Of a stretch of 64,000 bases of DNA, positions 9,500-20,329 are shown one piece after another (position 1 is the first letter of the stretch; each line of letters starts with the position of its first letter). The translations under genes were made by a program, and so were the position numbers. The notes beneath the pieces are model-generated. The model saw only the letters and a list, made by a program, of their open reading frames with translations, searched no databases and was not told the DNA's origin. This stretch comes from Thermoplasmata archaeon (GTDB taxonomy: Archaea > Thermoplasmatota > Thermoplasmata > Thermoplasmatales > Thermoplasmataceae). Location of the stretch: NCBI GenBank assembly GCA_021817255.1, contig JAKAVO010000005.1:1-64000 (forward strand). Direction: 5' to 3'.

Positions 9500-10264
9500 G
9501 TGCGTGATAGGAAAACGATGCTTCAGGAAGATAACAAAGATAAAGAGGATTTATCAAACGCCTTAATGATGGATTCTGTTGTAAAAACATTTGGTGATAT
9601 CAGGGCAGTTGATGGCATCAATATCCAGATTAAAGATCGGGAAAGAGTGGCACTGTTGGGAGAAAATGGGGCAGGAAAAACAACAACGATCAAGATTATT
9701 TCAGGATTGATGAAACCTGATAAAGGGATGGTAAGAATATACGGCCATAAACCAAGTTCCATTGAGGCAAAGCGATATATTGGGTACCTTCCTGAAGATG
9801 CCAGCCCATACCTGAATCTCTCTGTTAGAGAGAACCTGGATTATATAGGGACTATAAGAAGAACGGAGAACGTTCAGGAAAAAATAGAGTTTTTCTTGGA
9901 TTTGCTAGATCTCAAATCAATGGAGAAGCAGAAACCGTTAACGCTTTCAAGGGGCAACAGGCAGAAACTATGCCTGGCCCTGTCAATTATTCATGAGCCA
10001 AGATTTGCAATAATGGACGAGCCACTGAATTATCTTGACATACCGACTCAGGAAAAAGTTTTTGACTATTTTGAGAAAATGAATGCAACCTTTCTCATTT
10101 CAACACATATATTATCCATAGCAAGAAGATTGACAGAAAAAGTTATCATACTTTCGTCCGGAAAGAAAGTATGGGAAGGCCAGATAAAAGAACTTGAAGA
10201 TCTTGCTGAAGGGACAAAGACAATTGAAAGCATTGTTTCGGAACTGATGAAAAATGTTTCTTAA
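9500..10264 (+). CDS. ABC transporter ATP-binding protein
   Basis: Walker A GENGAGKTT, signature LSRGNRQKL, Walker B FAIMDEP. Start may be further downstream. Confidence 0.9.
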   Translation: MRDRKTMLQEDNKDKEDLSNALMMDSVVKTFGDIRAVDGINIQIKDRERVALLGENGAGKTTTIKIISGLMKPDKGMVRIYGHKPSSIEAKRYIGYLPEDASPYLNLSVRENLDYIGTIRRTENVQEKIEFFLDLLDLKSMEKQKPLTLSRGNRQKLCLALSIIHEPRFAIMDEPLNYLDIPTQEKVFDYFEKMNATFLISTHILSIARRLTEKVIILSSGKKVWEGQIKELEDLAEGTKTIESIVSELMKNVS

Positions 10265-11672
10265 GGTCCTTCAGTTACTTGTTAAATCAAGGTTTTCACG
10301 AAATTATCTCCTCGTAATATTCTTTATTTTCATATATTCTATATTCACTGTAAACTTTGGGCTGAACGACACGGTTAATTTTGGTTCCTATTACCTTGCG
10401 TTTTTCTTCCTTATATTTCTGGTATCTGCAATATACACAGGAGGAATTTCAACTACATCAGCTGATCGGGACTTTCTTCTCACTTCACCAATTGAGAACC
10501 GGGTCCTTGTACCAGCCTTTTTCATCTCCCAGGCTCTTGCTTCATCACTAATATTCATATCTGCAGCTTCCGCTTCCTTTATAATATTAAAAAACAGCGA
10601 AGCTTCCCTGCTGATTGGCATTGCTGACATAATATGCATGGCTATCCTTCCAATATCAATGAGCCTAAATATGGCAGGAACCCCAAAGGCTGCCAGGGTG
10701 GGTGCTGCAATTGTTGCAATTGCATGGATTTTTTCTTCCTATGCAGGATTCCCATTTGGCCCACTCTCATTCCTGTCAGGGCACCTTGTTGAATCCTCAC
10801 TTTTTCTGATCCTGGTAACTATTGTTGCCACTGCAGTATCTTTCAGGGCCATTAGCCAGAACTCCCTGCCGTTCAAACTCTCAGCCATGTCCACAAAATC
10901 AAAAGGATTCAAAGAACTATTCAGTTTCAGGGGAAAGAAGCCTTCCATGGCAGTTTTTGAGTTGCATTTTAAACAGGTAGATTTCTCTTCCAGAACTGCA
11001 AGCATGGGCAATATAAGAATAAAGGTCAACAGGATAAGCATATTTACAATAGCCCTGCTCACCACAGCACTTGGAGTTTTTTTTGTATTTTTCCAGCTTT
11101 TTTATGTGAAAAATCTGCCAAAAACATCCTCAGATTCCCTTCTCTACATCCTTTTCCCGGAGATATACATTTCATGGGGGATTTCACTTGGCCTGAGTAC
11201 AGGAACACTTTCGAAGGAAAGGGCATGGCTGGCATTCATCTCATTCCCAGTTGAAAAATACATGCGGATAACTGTACTTGCAAAAATGTCGCAGTCCCTT
11301 TTCGTTTCTATTCCCTTAATAGTGGCGAACATTTTCCTTGCAATTGAAGGTATACATTTTGCGTTTGAATTTATATGGATTTTTGCCCTGCTTGTTCCCA
11401 TTTACTGTGGCATCAGCTTTTCAATGTCATTTTACAGGAAAGCATACCAAATTACACAGGAAGATGTTCTCCCGTCCACATATAATTTAACGCAATTTAT
11501 CCTTCTGCCAGTCTCATTCGTAATGCTAGTTCTTCTTTTCTTAGTTTCTTTCTTTGAAGGATCGTTGCCATTTACAATAGTCGGTGGCGGAATATTCCTC
11601 TCACTATTTCTGCTCGGGGAGAACCACTGGAAAAATGGGCTTTACAGGATGATTGAGAGTGGTTATGTTTAA
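10254..11672 (+). CDS. ABC transporter permease-like membrane protein
   Basis: 472 aa multi-TM; overlaps the upstream ABC ATPase by 11 nt, same strand. Confidence 0.75.
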   Translation: MFLKVLQLLVKSRFSRNYLLVIFFIFIYSIFTVNFGLNDTVNFGSYYLAFFFLIFLVSAIYTGGISTTSADRDFLLTSPIENRVLVPAFFISQALASSLIFISAASASFIILKNSEASLLIGIADIICMAILPISMSLNMAGTPKAARVGAAIVAIAWIFSSYAGFPFGPLSFLSGHLVESSLFLILVTIVATAVSFRAISQNSLPFKLSAMSTKSKGFKELFSFRGKKPSMAVFELHFKQVDFSSRTASMGNIRIKVNRISIFTIALLTTALGVFFVFFQLFYVKNLPKTSSDSLLYILFPEIYISWGISLGLSTGTLSKERAWLAFISFPVEKYMRITVLAKMSQSLFVSIPLIVANIFLAIEGIHFAFEFIWIFALLVPIYCGISFSMSFYRKAYQITQEDVLPSTYNLTQFILLPVSFVMLVLLFLVSFFEGSLPFTIVGGGIFLSLFLLGENHWKNGLYRMIESGYV

Positions 11673-11818
11673 AACTGAACCTCTCTCTTCCTTGCCAATG
11701 GCACCCTTCAAATTGATTTTCTAATACTGTAAAGGGAAAGTTGCAGAAACACTATGTTTGCGTATTTTATGCACTTTATAAAGGCGTTTTCTCTTTAAAT
11801 ACATAGTTATTCTTAAAT

Positions 11819-12346
11819 ATGAATTCAAAATGTCGAATTCGATACATGAACTTAGGTGAATATTCTGATAGTGCCCTTTTTATCCTTTCCCTCAAACCAA
11901 TGAGTGGGTATGAACTGTCCAGAAAACTGAAATGGGACGGGTCTATGGTCTCAGGTGGCACAATAAGGCCACTGCTGAAGTCACTGGAATATCACGGATT
12001 TATAAGATATGAAATGAGAGGCAGGGCAAAAGTGTACCATCTCACTTCCAAGGGCAAAAAGTACGTTTCCAATCTGCGCCTGTTCAGGGAAAACATTAGA
12101 GAGAGAATGCTGGCAGTTTCAATGGGAAGAGACCTTCTATTCCCGGACGTTCTTGCCAGCATAGAGGATACGACAATCCTTAACCAAGCAATTGATCTTA
12201 TGGCATCAGTGATTATCAGAGAGGTAAAAGTTGCTTTTGTTTTGGAAAAGGCGGGGGAAAGGGAGGCAATTGATAAGATGATCTCAAACCTTAATGAAGT
12301 GATAAAGGAGATACTGGCAATAGAAAAACCAAAAATTAAGCAGTAA
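11819..12346 (+). CDS. PadR-like winged-helix transcriptional regulator
   Basis: SALFILSLKPMSGYELSRKLKWDGSMVSGGTIRPLLKSLEYHGFIRYEMRGRAKVYHLTSKGKKYVSNL; likely real start at the internal Met near 11846. Confidence 0.75.
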   Translation: MNSKCRIRYMNLGEYSDSALFILSLKPMSGYELSRKLKWDGSMVSGGTIRPLLKSLEYHGFIRYEMRGRAKVYHLTSKGKKYVSNLRLFRENIRERMLAVSMGRDLLFPDVLASIEDTTILNQAIDLMASVIIREVKVAFVLEKAGEREAIDKMISNLNEVIKEILAIEKPKIKQ

Positions 12347-12389
12347 TAAGGAATATATGAAAGATTATGCTTAAAGGAAGTGAAGATTA

Positions 12390-12884
12390 ATGGATTTGAC
12401 CCTTATAAACACAATAATTCTCTGGATTCACGTATTTTCTTCAATTATTTTTGTCGGTGGTTCATTCTTTATCTGGGTGGTTGTTGTTCCAGCATCTTAC
12501 AGGATTACTGACGATGAGAAATTCAGAACCAGGATTGTAGGCCTTGTGGGGAAGCAGTTTGCAATGATCACGAATATTACTTTAGCGGTATTGATCATAA
12601 CCGGGATATATAATGCCACATGGTACCTGAACTACGATTATAGTGCGCTCTTTAACACGCCTGGCGGAAATATATTGCTTGTGAAGATTGTTTTGGTAGG
12701 TGCAATGATCCTTATAATGTATGGAAACAACATGTATCATGGAAAAAGAATAATGGAAATGGCAAGGGAGGGCAAAATGGAAGAATTAAGAAAGTTGAGG
12801 AAATGGTCCCATATGCTTTCTTATGTTACCCTGGGCCTGATGGTCGCGATCACATTTGCAGCCGTTTCACTTGAGTTTTATTGA
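12390..12884 (+). CDS. CopD-like multi-TM membrane protein
   Basis: 164 aa; IILWIHVFSSIIFVGGSFFIWVVVVP, four TM segments. Confidence 0.55.
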   Translation: MDLTLINTIILWIHVFSSIIFVGGSFFIWVVVVPASYRITDDEKFRTRIVGLVGKQFAMITNITLAVLIITGIYNATWYLNYDYSALFNTPGGNILLVKIVLVGAMILIMYGNNMYHGKRIMEMAREGKMEELRKLRKWSHMLSYVTLGLMVAITFAAVSLEFY

Positions 12885-12892
12885 GTTTTCAA

Positions 12893-13372
12893 TCAGGATA
12901 GTGAGATCACTCCCACTATGAACAATATTATGGATGAAATTCCTTCAATGTAAAAACCCGCCTGCAGTCCATAGCTATATACACTGGTGCTGTAATAGAA
13001 AATACTGCCTCCAGTGTCGGGAGAAATTTTGTAAATAAATATTACATAAAAGATCATTCCAAGAATCCCAATAATAGATGCTATTACTGAACTTATATTT
13101 GCATTTTCCCCTATCTTTTTGTAGATCATCCAGATGCCAGAAACTATTGCGGCAACTCCAGATAGGGCGGATAAAACACCTGATATATACGAAAAATACC
13201 TTACATTATCGGTTGCATTATTAGGTGCAATTCCTGGAATACTGAAGGGATAAAATGTGAATTTTCCAAAAAATATGCCAAGGCTTTCCGACCACCACGG
13301 CATTAACAATGAAACCAGGATGAGTGCCCCCAGCAAAAGGCTCACTACACCAATAACGAGTTTATCCTTCAT
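12893..13372 (-). CDS. Hypothetical four-TM membrane protein
   Basis: 159 aa hydrophobic ORF, no clear family. Confidence 0.6.
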   Translation of the reverse strand: MKDKLVIGVVSLLLGALILVSLLMPWWSESLGIFFGKFTFYPFSIPGIAPNNATDNVRYFSYISGVLSALSGVAAIVSGIWMIYKKIGENANISSVIASIIGILGMIFYVIFIYKISPDTGGSIFYYSTSVYSYGLQAGFYIEGISSIILFIVGVISLS

Positions 13373-13443
13373 ATAAAAGTAAGCTTAACAAAATATAAAT
13401 TTCTACCCATTGCAAATTGCATAAAAATGAAAAGTTGTTTGGT

Positions 13444-14007
13444 TTACCTTGCTGATGCTGCTATTCTTTCCACTTCTTCTTTCTTTGCAACTGCGTGGGA
13501 ATTTTGATCATTTTTGGAAGCGAGTATAATTTCATCAGCAAGACATGCTTCAATAGATTTCTTGTTCTTGTATGAAGCATCAGTCGACCCTATCGCAATA
13601 TTTCTGAGGGCCTCATCAACTCTCCTGGATGGAGCGACGTCTACGGCTTTTGGAACTGCTATTCCTCCATATTTCAGTCTTGTGACTTCCTCCCTTGGCG
13701 CTGCATTCTCAATTGCATTAATAAGTAGCTGCAGAGGGTTTTGCTTTGTCTTCTCCTCTATGATTTCAAACGCATCCCTAAGGATCCTGTAAGCACCATA
13801 TTTCTTGCCGGTCCACTTTTCAGTCCTCATAAGCTTGTTTATTAACCGCTCTACAGTGTTCACGTTCTTTTTTCCTGCAGAATAATTTGAAAATCGTCCA
13901 CCTGTATGCAAGTTCACGTATGAATTAAGGTTAATATATTTTGAGAGGCCCATATCATGAACCTCAATCCCGTTCACATCATATTTTCCAAAAATTTTAA
14001 GATCCAT
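13444..14007 (-). CDS. rps7: 30S ribosomal protein S7
   Basis: [51 protein letters not shown]. Confidence 0.95.
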   Translation of the reverse strand: MDLKIFGKYDVNGIEVHDMGLSKYINLNSYVNLHTGGRFSNYSAGKKNVNTVERLINKLMRTEKWTGKKYGAYRILRDAFEIIEEKTKQNPLQLLINAIENAAPREEVTRLKYGGIAVPKAVDVAPSRRVDEALRNIAIGSTDASYKNKKSIEACLADEIILASKNDQNSHAVAKKEEVERIAASAR

Positions 14008-14435
14008 TATCTCACCGTCTTCTCCTTTCTTCCCCTTACCAACTCTGAGAGAGAAATCCCGTTAACTCCAACTACTTTATACCTGACTCCTGGAATGTCT
14101 CCCTTACTTCTTCCTTTGCTTCCGCCAATTCCCTCGACGAGAACTTCATCGTGCTCATCAATGTAATTTATGGCCCCATCACCGGGTGCAAAGGCAGTTA
14201 CCTGCCTGCCATTCTTAATAAGTTGAACCTTTACGCATTTCCTGATAGCTGAATTGGGCTGTTTAGCTTCAATCCCAATTTTTTCGATAACGATCCCTCT
14301 GGCTTGAGGTGACCCCTCTAGTGGATCGCTCTTCTTTTTTAGTTCCAGTACTCTCCTCTTATATTTACTATTAGACCACCTGAATTTTTCCCTGTCACTG
14401 CTTAATTTTGCCCCTGCATTTTCTCCATTCGCCAA
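14007..14435 (-). CDS. rps12: 30S ribosomal protein S12
   Basis: [69 protein letters not shown]. Confidence 0.96.
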   Translation of the reverse strand: MANGENAGAKLSSDREKFRWSNSKYKRRVLELKKKSDPLEGSPQARGIVIEKIGIEAKQPNSAIRKCVKVQLIKNGRQVTAFAPGDGAINYIDEHDEVLVEGIGGSKGRSKGDIPGVRYKVVGVNGISLSELVRGRKEKTVR

Positions 14436-14679
14436 TATATCACCCTAGTTTAATTCAAATTTTGAACTTGATTGAGTAGTGGGGTAGTAGAAATATGCAT
14501 ATAAATGCTATTGTTTCAGTGGCTTTATTCTGAACTGGACTTCTTCTTATCTATAATTATAACATCTAATAACTTTCTCTCTTAAAACTCACACACTAAT
14601 TTTCAGTTGCTTTTTGACATATTCTTTTTGAAATGAATCTGCTGGATGGATCGCGTAAAAATACGTTATAAAGTGGTAT

Positions 14680-15996
14680 TTGCTTCAGATATGTATATAT
14701 TTAGGGTTTCAATCCCACAGAACCTACTTGTTGGCCAATAAATCCATTATAGGAATTAGATCTTTTTTGCTATCTGTAGGTGCAACTGCAGCATCAACAT
14801 TTGTTGGAATTTACGCTGTCCTGATTGGTGCAACCGCAAGTGAAATGGGGTGGTTGCAGTCTTCTGCGAATGCTATATCCAACGGTGGCCAGATTTTATG
14901 GGGCAAGATGAGCGACAGAACCGGGTCAAGAAAGATATTTCTCGTTGTTGGAAGTATTGTTCTTGGTGTCCTCTGGTTGATTATGCCGTACACTGGAAAT
15001 CCATTAAATCTTATCATCGTCTATTCTCTGATATCACTTTTCGGTTCCATGATGTCTGTGAACTGGTTTTCGCTTATTGCTGATCTTGCAGATTCCAGCA
15101 TTAGAGGAAAGTTTCTGACTTTCGTAAATAACATATCCTCTGGAGGTGCTATAATTTCCCTGGTTGTAATGGTGTTTCTCTTTGGCAATGACCTTCAGTC
15201 TAACATAATGCTGCCATTTTTTCTTTCTTCAGCCACATATATGATATCCAGCGTTCTTCTCATTGGCCTTAAGGAAACCAGGCACAAAGCAAGGTTTGAA
15301 GGTTCCTTAATAGCAACAATAAGAAAAATAAGATATGATGAAAACTTTTTCCCATATTTCAGGGCAACCAATGTTCAGGGTTTTTTCTGGTCAATGGCAT
15401 GGCCAATGTTTCCCATCACAATTGTGTCAGTCATGGGTTTTGGATTAAGGGTTGTTGCCATACTTACAATAGTTTCACTTACAGTGACCATAGTTATACA
15501 GACCCTGCTGGGCAGAGTGAATGACAAAACACAGAGGCCGCCGCTTATCTTCATTAACAGGGTGATGTTAAGTTTGATTCCTGTTTTTTATGCATTTTTC
15601 CACTCATTTCTTCTCTTTATCCTTTTAGAAGCATACAGCGGCTTTCTTGCGGCTTTGCAGAATATAGTTATGAATTCGTATCTTCTTGATATAATACCCA
15701 CCAGAAGGAGAGCAGAATACATTTCCATAATAAATGGTTTCAATGGCCTGGTATACTTGATGGGGGCCCTCACAGGAGGTTATCTGCTTCAATACGCATT
15801 GTCAGTATTTCCTCTTGCAAAGGCTCTTGAATTCTCATATATGATTGTGTTTGCGGGAAGATTTTCATCATCGTTCCTTTTCCTGAAATTAAAAGAGCCA
15901 GAGAAAAAAGGGAGAACTCCACTTGGGCTGTTTTCAATATTATACAAGCAGAAAGTTCCAGGGAGCCCTTCGGGCGGCACAATTAAAATGAGGTGA
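14680..15996 (+). CDS. MFS-type transporter
   Basis: Multi-TM; ISNGGQILWGKMSDRTGSRKIFLVVGS. Start uncertain. Confidence 0.75.
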   Translation: MLQICIYLGFQSHRTYLLANKSIIGIRSFLLSVGATAASTFVGIYAVLIGATASEMGWLQSSANAISNGGQILWGKMSDRTGSRKIFLVVGSIVLGVLWLIMPYTGNPLNLIIVYSLISLFGSMMSVNWFSLIADLADSSIRGKFLTFVNNISSGGAIISLVVMVFLFGNDLQSNIMLPFFLSSATYMISSVLLIGLKETRHKARFEGSLIATIRKIRYDENFFPYFRATNVQGFFWSMAWPMFPITIVSVMGFGLRVVAILTIVSLTVTIVIQTLLGRVNDKTQRPPLIFINRVMLSLIPVFYAFFHSFLLFILLEAYSGFLAALQNIVMNSYLLDIIPTRRRAEYISIINGFNGLVYLMGALTGGYLLQYALSVFPLAKALEFSYMIVFAGRFSSSFLFLKLKEPEKKGRTPLGLFSILYKQKVPGSPSGGTIKMR

Positions 15997-16001
15997 CAAT
16001 T

Positions 16002-17291
16002 TCAGCTTTTATCCGGAACCAAACGAAAATTTCCGAAAATTAAGGATGAGCCCACAATAGAAAATAACAATATCAGCAAGAAGAGGCCTATTGTTATATA
16101 GAAAAAGGCAGAACTATTGAGCAGTGAGCCAATCATTGCGATCAATAAGAGGGATATTGAAAGAAAGCCAATTATCCTTATTTCCATTCTGAATCTGTTT
16201 GAACTGAGGAGAGAGGCGCCTACTATGAGATGCACAACAACATAGCAAAGGCTTACCAGTTCAGCTAATAACACAAAGGCAGAGTAAAATCCTATTGTGG
16301 CTCTTGAAAAGAGCAATATTCCAATGTCTGCCAGAAGAAGCATGGCAAAGAATGTTCTTGCATCTGTGTATTTGATTTTCTTCAATACGCTGTTTTGGAA
16401 ATTTTCATACATGTTTAACAGGGCGTGGGAATATGAAAGCATCAGATTGTATGCGCTTAAGAGCAAAAGAACAACCAGGAGAAATGGCAGAAAATTTCCA
16501 ATGTCCAGGCCGAGAATTTTGAGCAGGAAGCCGGGATTTGTTGAATATGATCCAAGCTTCCCCCCAAGAAAAATGGTTAGAGAATAGGATGACAGTATCA
16601 TGACCGCACCTGTCAGGGAATAGGAGAGGAGAAGTGTCTTATTGGCTTTGGATGGGTTGATTTTAGACCTGTTAAAAAGGAAAATGCCACTTCCACTCCC
16701 TGAAAACATGAGAACACCGATCATGACACCTTCCCAGAAATTCCCTGTAAAAATTGTGGTTGAACTTATTTCAAACCCAATGTTTTTAGCCATTAATATC
16801 ATAATAATGCTCAACAAAAGAATGCCTGAAATTTCTATTACTCCTATTGCTGTGATCGCAGAGATTGCAAGAGCTCTCTTTTTGATTAATGGTATTGAAA
16901 GAATTAATATTAGAACACCTGAAAAAAGCAAATCGAAAAGGATTTTTTGGCCATAATCGAAATATGAATGAATGAAAAATGATGAAAACATGAGTATATT
17001 CGGGGTTACGAGAAAAGAGTACATTATGTAAATTAATCCAGTAAATATTGAGGCCCTGTATCCGAGCGAATACATGGCGTAAGCCGCGTACCCTGAGCCA
17101 TCGGCTATTCTCGTTGAAAAGAATATAATTGGAAGGAAACTCATGAAGCTTACCGTAAAGGCTATTGCAGTAGCGACTGGCATCATTGATCCGGCAAAAT
17201 ATGCAATTAGTGGAAGCAAAGCAACGAAATTTAATGCCGGGCCAACTGATCCGAAAGATTGAAAAGTAAGTTGCCTGAATGTGAAATTCAT
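16002..17291 (-). CDS. APC-like amino acid permease
   Basis: 429 aa; N-term FQSFGSVGPALNFVALLPLIAYFAGSMMPVATAIAFTVSF typical of APC transporters, about 12 TM. Confidence 0.7.
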   Translation of the reverse strand: MNFTFRQLTFQSFGSVGPALNFVALLPLIAYFAGSMMPVATAIAFTVSFMSFLPIIFFSTRIADGSGYAAYAMYSLGYRASIFTGLIYIMYSFLVTPNILMFSSFFIHSYFDYGQKILFDLLFSGVLILILSIPLIKKRALAISAITAIGVIEISGILLLSIIMILMAKNIGFEISSTTIFTGNFWEGVMIGVLMFSGSGSGIFLFNRSKINPSKANKTLLLSYSLTGAVMILSSYSLTIFLGGKLGSYSTNPGFLLKILGLDIGNFLPFLLVVLLLLSAYNLMLSYSHALLNMYENFQNSVLKKIKYTDARTFFAMLLLADIGILLFSRATIGFYSAFVLLAELVSLCYVVVHLIVGASLLSSNRFRMEIRIIGFLSISLLLIAMIGSLLNSSAFFYITIGLFLLILLFSIVGSSLIFGNFRLVPDKS

Positions 17292-17351
17292 CCCTGCGAA
17301 ATTAATATTAGTATAATAAAGTTTAGAAATATGAAGAAAACTTTAGTACTT

Positions 17352-18212
17352 TCAGTAGAATTCCAGAAGGTCTTCTTCAGTTACCTTTGTAAATGGTTGT
17401 TTTATAAGTGGCTTATTCAGCACTGAATCTCTTTCCTCATAGGTCATGTCATTGTTTTCGTAAAGTATTCCAATGGGTATTCTGTCTCCCCATTCAGTTG
17501 CCCTTTTATAAGCTGCCATGAAGTCTGAAGTGTCGTGCTTCTCATCTTCGACCTTGTAGACTCTCTTCCTGAAGAAATCGTATGTGTTGTCCTTGTTGTA
17601 TGTGACGCATGGGCTGAAAACATCTATAAAAGAGAATCCTTTATGCTGGACTGCCTTCTTGATTGTTGCCTGCATATGCTTCACGTCACCTGAGAATTCT
17701 CTTGCGACGAAGCTTGCGCCTGCATTGAGTGCCATTGTCACAGGATTTATTGGAGGTTCAATGCTGCCATCTGGAGTTGTTTTAGTCTTCATGCCGAGCC
17801 TGGAAGTTGGAGAAGCCTGCCCTGTTGTCAGCCCAAAGATCTGGTTATCTGAAACAATGTATGTTATATCAGGGTTCCTTCTTGCTGCGTGGTAAAAATG
17901 CTGTGTGCCTTCGTTGAATCCATCACCGTCACCGCCATAGGCAATGACTGTAAGCTCTGAATTTGCCCATTTGATAGCCGATGCGGCGGGCAAGGACCTT
18001 CCATGTATTCCATGAAACCCATACGCCTTCATGAACTCAGGCATGTTGCTTGAACAGCCTATGCCAGATGCAATTACTGTATTCTCTGGCTTTATGCCCA
18101 GTTCTGCAAGTGCCATTGGAATTGCTGTTAGCTGGGCAAAATTTCCGCATCCCGGGCACCAATCCGCTTTCACAGTTCCTTTAAAATCTGTAAATGTAAC
18201 CATTTTTATCAC
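17352..18212 (-). CDS. 2-oxoacid:ferredoxin oxidoreductase, beta subunit
   Basis: WCPGCGNFAQL; GIGCSSNMPEF; HGIHGRSLPAASAIKWANSELTVIAYGGDGDGFNEGTQHFYHAARRNPDITYIVSDNQIFGLTTGQASPTS. Confidence 0.93.
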   Translation of the reverse strand: MIKMVTFTDFKGTVKADWCPGCGNFAQLTAIPMALAELGIKPENTVIASGIGCSSNMPEFMKAYGFHGIHGRSLPAASAIKWANSELTVIAYGGDGDGFNEGTQHFYHAARRNPDITYIVSDNQIFGLTTGQASPTSRLGMKTKTTPDGSIEPPINPVTMALNAGASFVAREFSGDVKHMQATIKKAVQHKGFSFIDVFSPCVTYNKDNTYDFFRKRVYKVEDEKHDTSDFMAAYKRATEWGDRIPIGILYENNDMTYEERDSVLNKPLIKQPFTKVTEEDLLEFY

Positions 18213-19945
18213 TCCTTTATTTTTTTCTCTATTTCCTCTGCCAGCTGGCCAGGGTAGAAAGACTCGCCATCGTACTTTGTTATGAGATCTGCTTCCACAT
18301 TCAGCTCAGATCTGATAAGCCTCATAAGTTGCCCTGTGTAGTTGTTTTCCACAAATATTACTTTTTTCTTCCCCTTTACAAGTTTCAATATGTCTGGATT
18401 GACAGGGTATGGCCTGTTTACCTCTATCGCACCGGTTTTTATTCCTTTGTTCCTCAAGATGTCAACTGCCTCTTCAACCGGCCCCTGTGTTGAACCCCAT
18501 TGTACAAGGGCATATTCAGCGTCTTCGAGCCTGTATGAAGGCGTGGGAGGCAATTCCTTCTTTAACTTCTCCAATTTCTTCATCCTTTTTTCCATTATTT
18601 TCCTTCTAATGAGTGGGTCTGTTACTGCATCACTGACTACGTCCCCTTTTTCATCATGCTCGTCTGAGTCCTCGTTATGCATTAGATTTGGTGTTCCAGG
18701 CAGTGCCCTGATAGATATTCCATCTTCAGTAAACTCATATCTCTTGTAATCTTTCTCGTTGCCAGTAGCAAATTTTCCTCTTTTCATATCGAAGTCGAAT
18801 TTTAAATTTTCAACTGTTTCATAGTGCTCTGCAAGATAAAGGTCCACCATGAAAAACACAGGAATCTGGTATACTTCCGCAAGGTTAAGGGCTTCTCCTA
18901 TCATATAGTACGTCTCTTCAATATTTCTTGGAGAGAAGATTGCCTTTGGAAAGTCGCCCTGTGATGCCCCCAATACCTGCAACAGGTCTCCCTGTTCTGT
19001 TTTTGTGGGAAGCCCTGTGGAAGGGCCAGCTCTCTGGGCTTCATAAACAACCAGAGGTATCTCCATTTCCGCTGACATGCCGACGGCTTCAGTCATCAAT
19101 GCAAATCCGCCTCCCGAAGAACCTGTCATGGCTCTTACTCCTGCGTAATTTGCCCCTATAGCCATATTGATGGCGGATATTTCATCTTCAGTAATTTTTA
19201 CAAATACGTTGAATTTCTTTTCGTGTGATGCAAGATAGTGAATTATTGATGTTGCGGGTGTCATAGGATATCCGAAATATGCTTTCAGCCCTGCTCTTAC
19301 TGCACCAAGCCCGGCTGCCTCTCCACCTGCCAGAAGATAAAGTTTCTTTTTTGGCGTCTTAAGTTCCTTCGTGGCCTTTCCGAATTTTTCTACAAATGTA
19401 TCATAACCTTCTCTTGCAGCCCTGACATTAAGTTCTGCAATTTCTCCCTTGCCACCGAATTGATCTCTTATAACTTCTGCGAGTATTTCGAAATCCATGG
19501 AGAGATAACCAAAGATGGCACCTATAGCAACCGTATTTTTCAGAAGTGAGTTTTTGCTGTATTTCTGTGCTATTTCCCCAAGGTTCATCTCACAGTATTT
19601 TATTCCATCAAATTTCTTGAATTCTCCAACGGACTTGTCATATACAACAATTCCTTTCAGTGATGAAGCCCCGCCTTCATTAATTTCAGGATTTGTATGC
19701 CTTTCAAGCGCATCCTTATTTAGTGCAACAAGAATGTCAAGATCATCCCCCTGGTTCTTCACCTTCCGGATAGATGCCCGTGTCTGATACCAGCTCTGGC
19801 CACCCCTTATAATACTTTGATAATAGTTATAAGTCGAAACGTATAATCCGCTCCTGGAAAAAACTCTTGCAATTATTAATCCTGCAGACTGGACGCCGTC
19901 TCCAGCCGCCCCGCCCACTCTTACGATGACTTCATTTTGATCCAT
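18209..19945 (-). CDS. 2-oxoacid:ferredoxin oxidoreductase, fused gamma-alpha subunit
   Basis: GGAAGDGVQSAGLIIARVFSRSGLYVSTYNYYQSIIRGGQSWYQTR (gamma) followed by YPMTPATSIIHYLA and MTGSSGGGFALMTEAVGMSAEMEIPLVVYEAQRAGPSTGLPTKTEQGDL (alpha). Confidence 0.93.
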   Translation of the reverse strand: MDQNEVIVRVGGAAGDGVQSAGLIIARVFSRSGLYVSTYNYYQSIIRGGQSWYQTRASIRKVKNQGDDLDILVALNKDALERHTNPEINEGGASSLKGIVVYDKSVGEFKKFDGIKYCEMNLGEIAQKYSKNSLLKNTVAIGAIFGYLSMDFEILAEVIRDQFGGKGEIAELNVRAAREGYDTFVEKFGKATKELKTPKKKLYLLAGGEAAGLGAVRAGLKAYFGYPMTPATSIIHYLASHEKKFNVFVKITEDEISAINMAIGANYAGVRAMTGSSGGGFALMTEAVGMSAEMEIPLVVYEAQRAGPSTGLPTKTEQGDLLQVLGASQGDFPKAIFSPRNIEETYYMIGEALNLAEVYQIPVFFMVDLYLAEHYETVENLKFDFDMKRGKFATGNEKDYKRYEFTEDGISIRALPGTPNLMHNEDSDEHDEKGDVVSDAVTDPLIRRKIMEKRMKKLEKLKKELPPTPSYRLEDAEYALVQWGSTQGPVEEAVDILRNKGIKTGAIEVNRPYPVNPDILKLVKGKKKVIFVENNYTGQLMRLIRSELNVEADLITKYDGESFYPGQLAEEIEKKIKE

Positions 19946-20246
19946 AGTCTTTCACTGTCCTTATTCATGCCATATTTCCACTTGCTATAAATTTTTTTTA
20001 AAAAATTGGGCTCTGAAATGTCGAATTTCACATCTGATTGCAAACAGGCCATATCGATTATCCGCAGAACTTCTGGTTTTAGCTATGAATTTACAATTGC
20101 GCTCTCTTCAAATGGATTTTTGCTGAATTTTTGACTTTTTTTTAAACTATTCCGGAGTTATGCGCGCTCAAAATAAATTTTAATTAATAAGGGCTTCATT
20201 TCATTACCCATAAAAACAGGGTTCTTGTGATGATCAAAATATTCAG

Positions 20247-20329
20247 CGCCGGGGGGGAGATTTGAACTCCCGAGCTACAAGAGCGGTAGATTTCGAATCT
20301 ACCGCCTTACCGGGCTAGGCTACCCCGAC
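20247..20329 (-). tRNA. tRNA-Ser(CGA)
   Basis: Reverse strand GTCGGGGTAGCC...GGTAGATTCGAAATCTACC...long variable arm...GGGAGTTCAAATCTCCC...CCCCGGCG; anticodon CGA; acceptor GTCGGGG/CCCCGGC; CCA not encoded. Confidence 0.93.

Noticed and set aside
11819-11850. TCGAATTCGA palindrome near the PadR-like gene start as an operator
   Set aside because: Single copy, short palindrome; no second half-site or conserved context to support it.
18342-19161. Plus-strand ORFs opposite the oxidoreductase alpha subunit
   Set aside because: Antisense reading frames of a conserved gene; low-complexity Ser/Phe composition.
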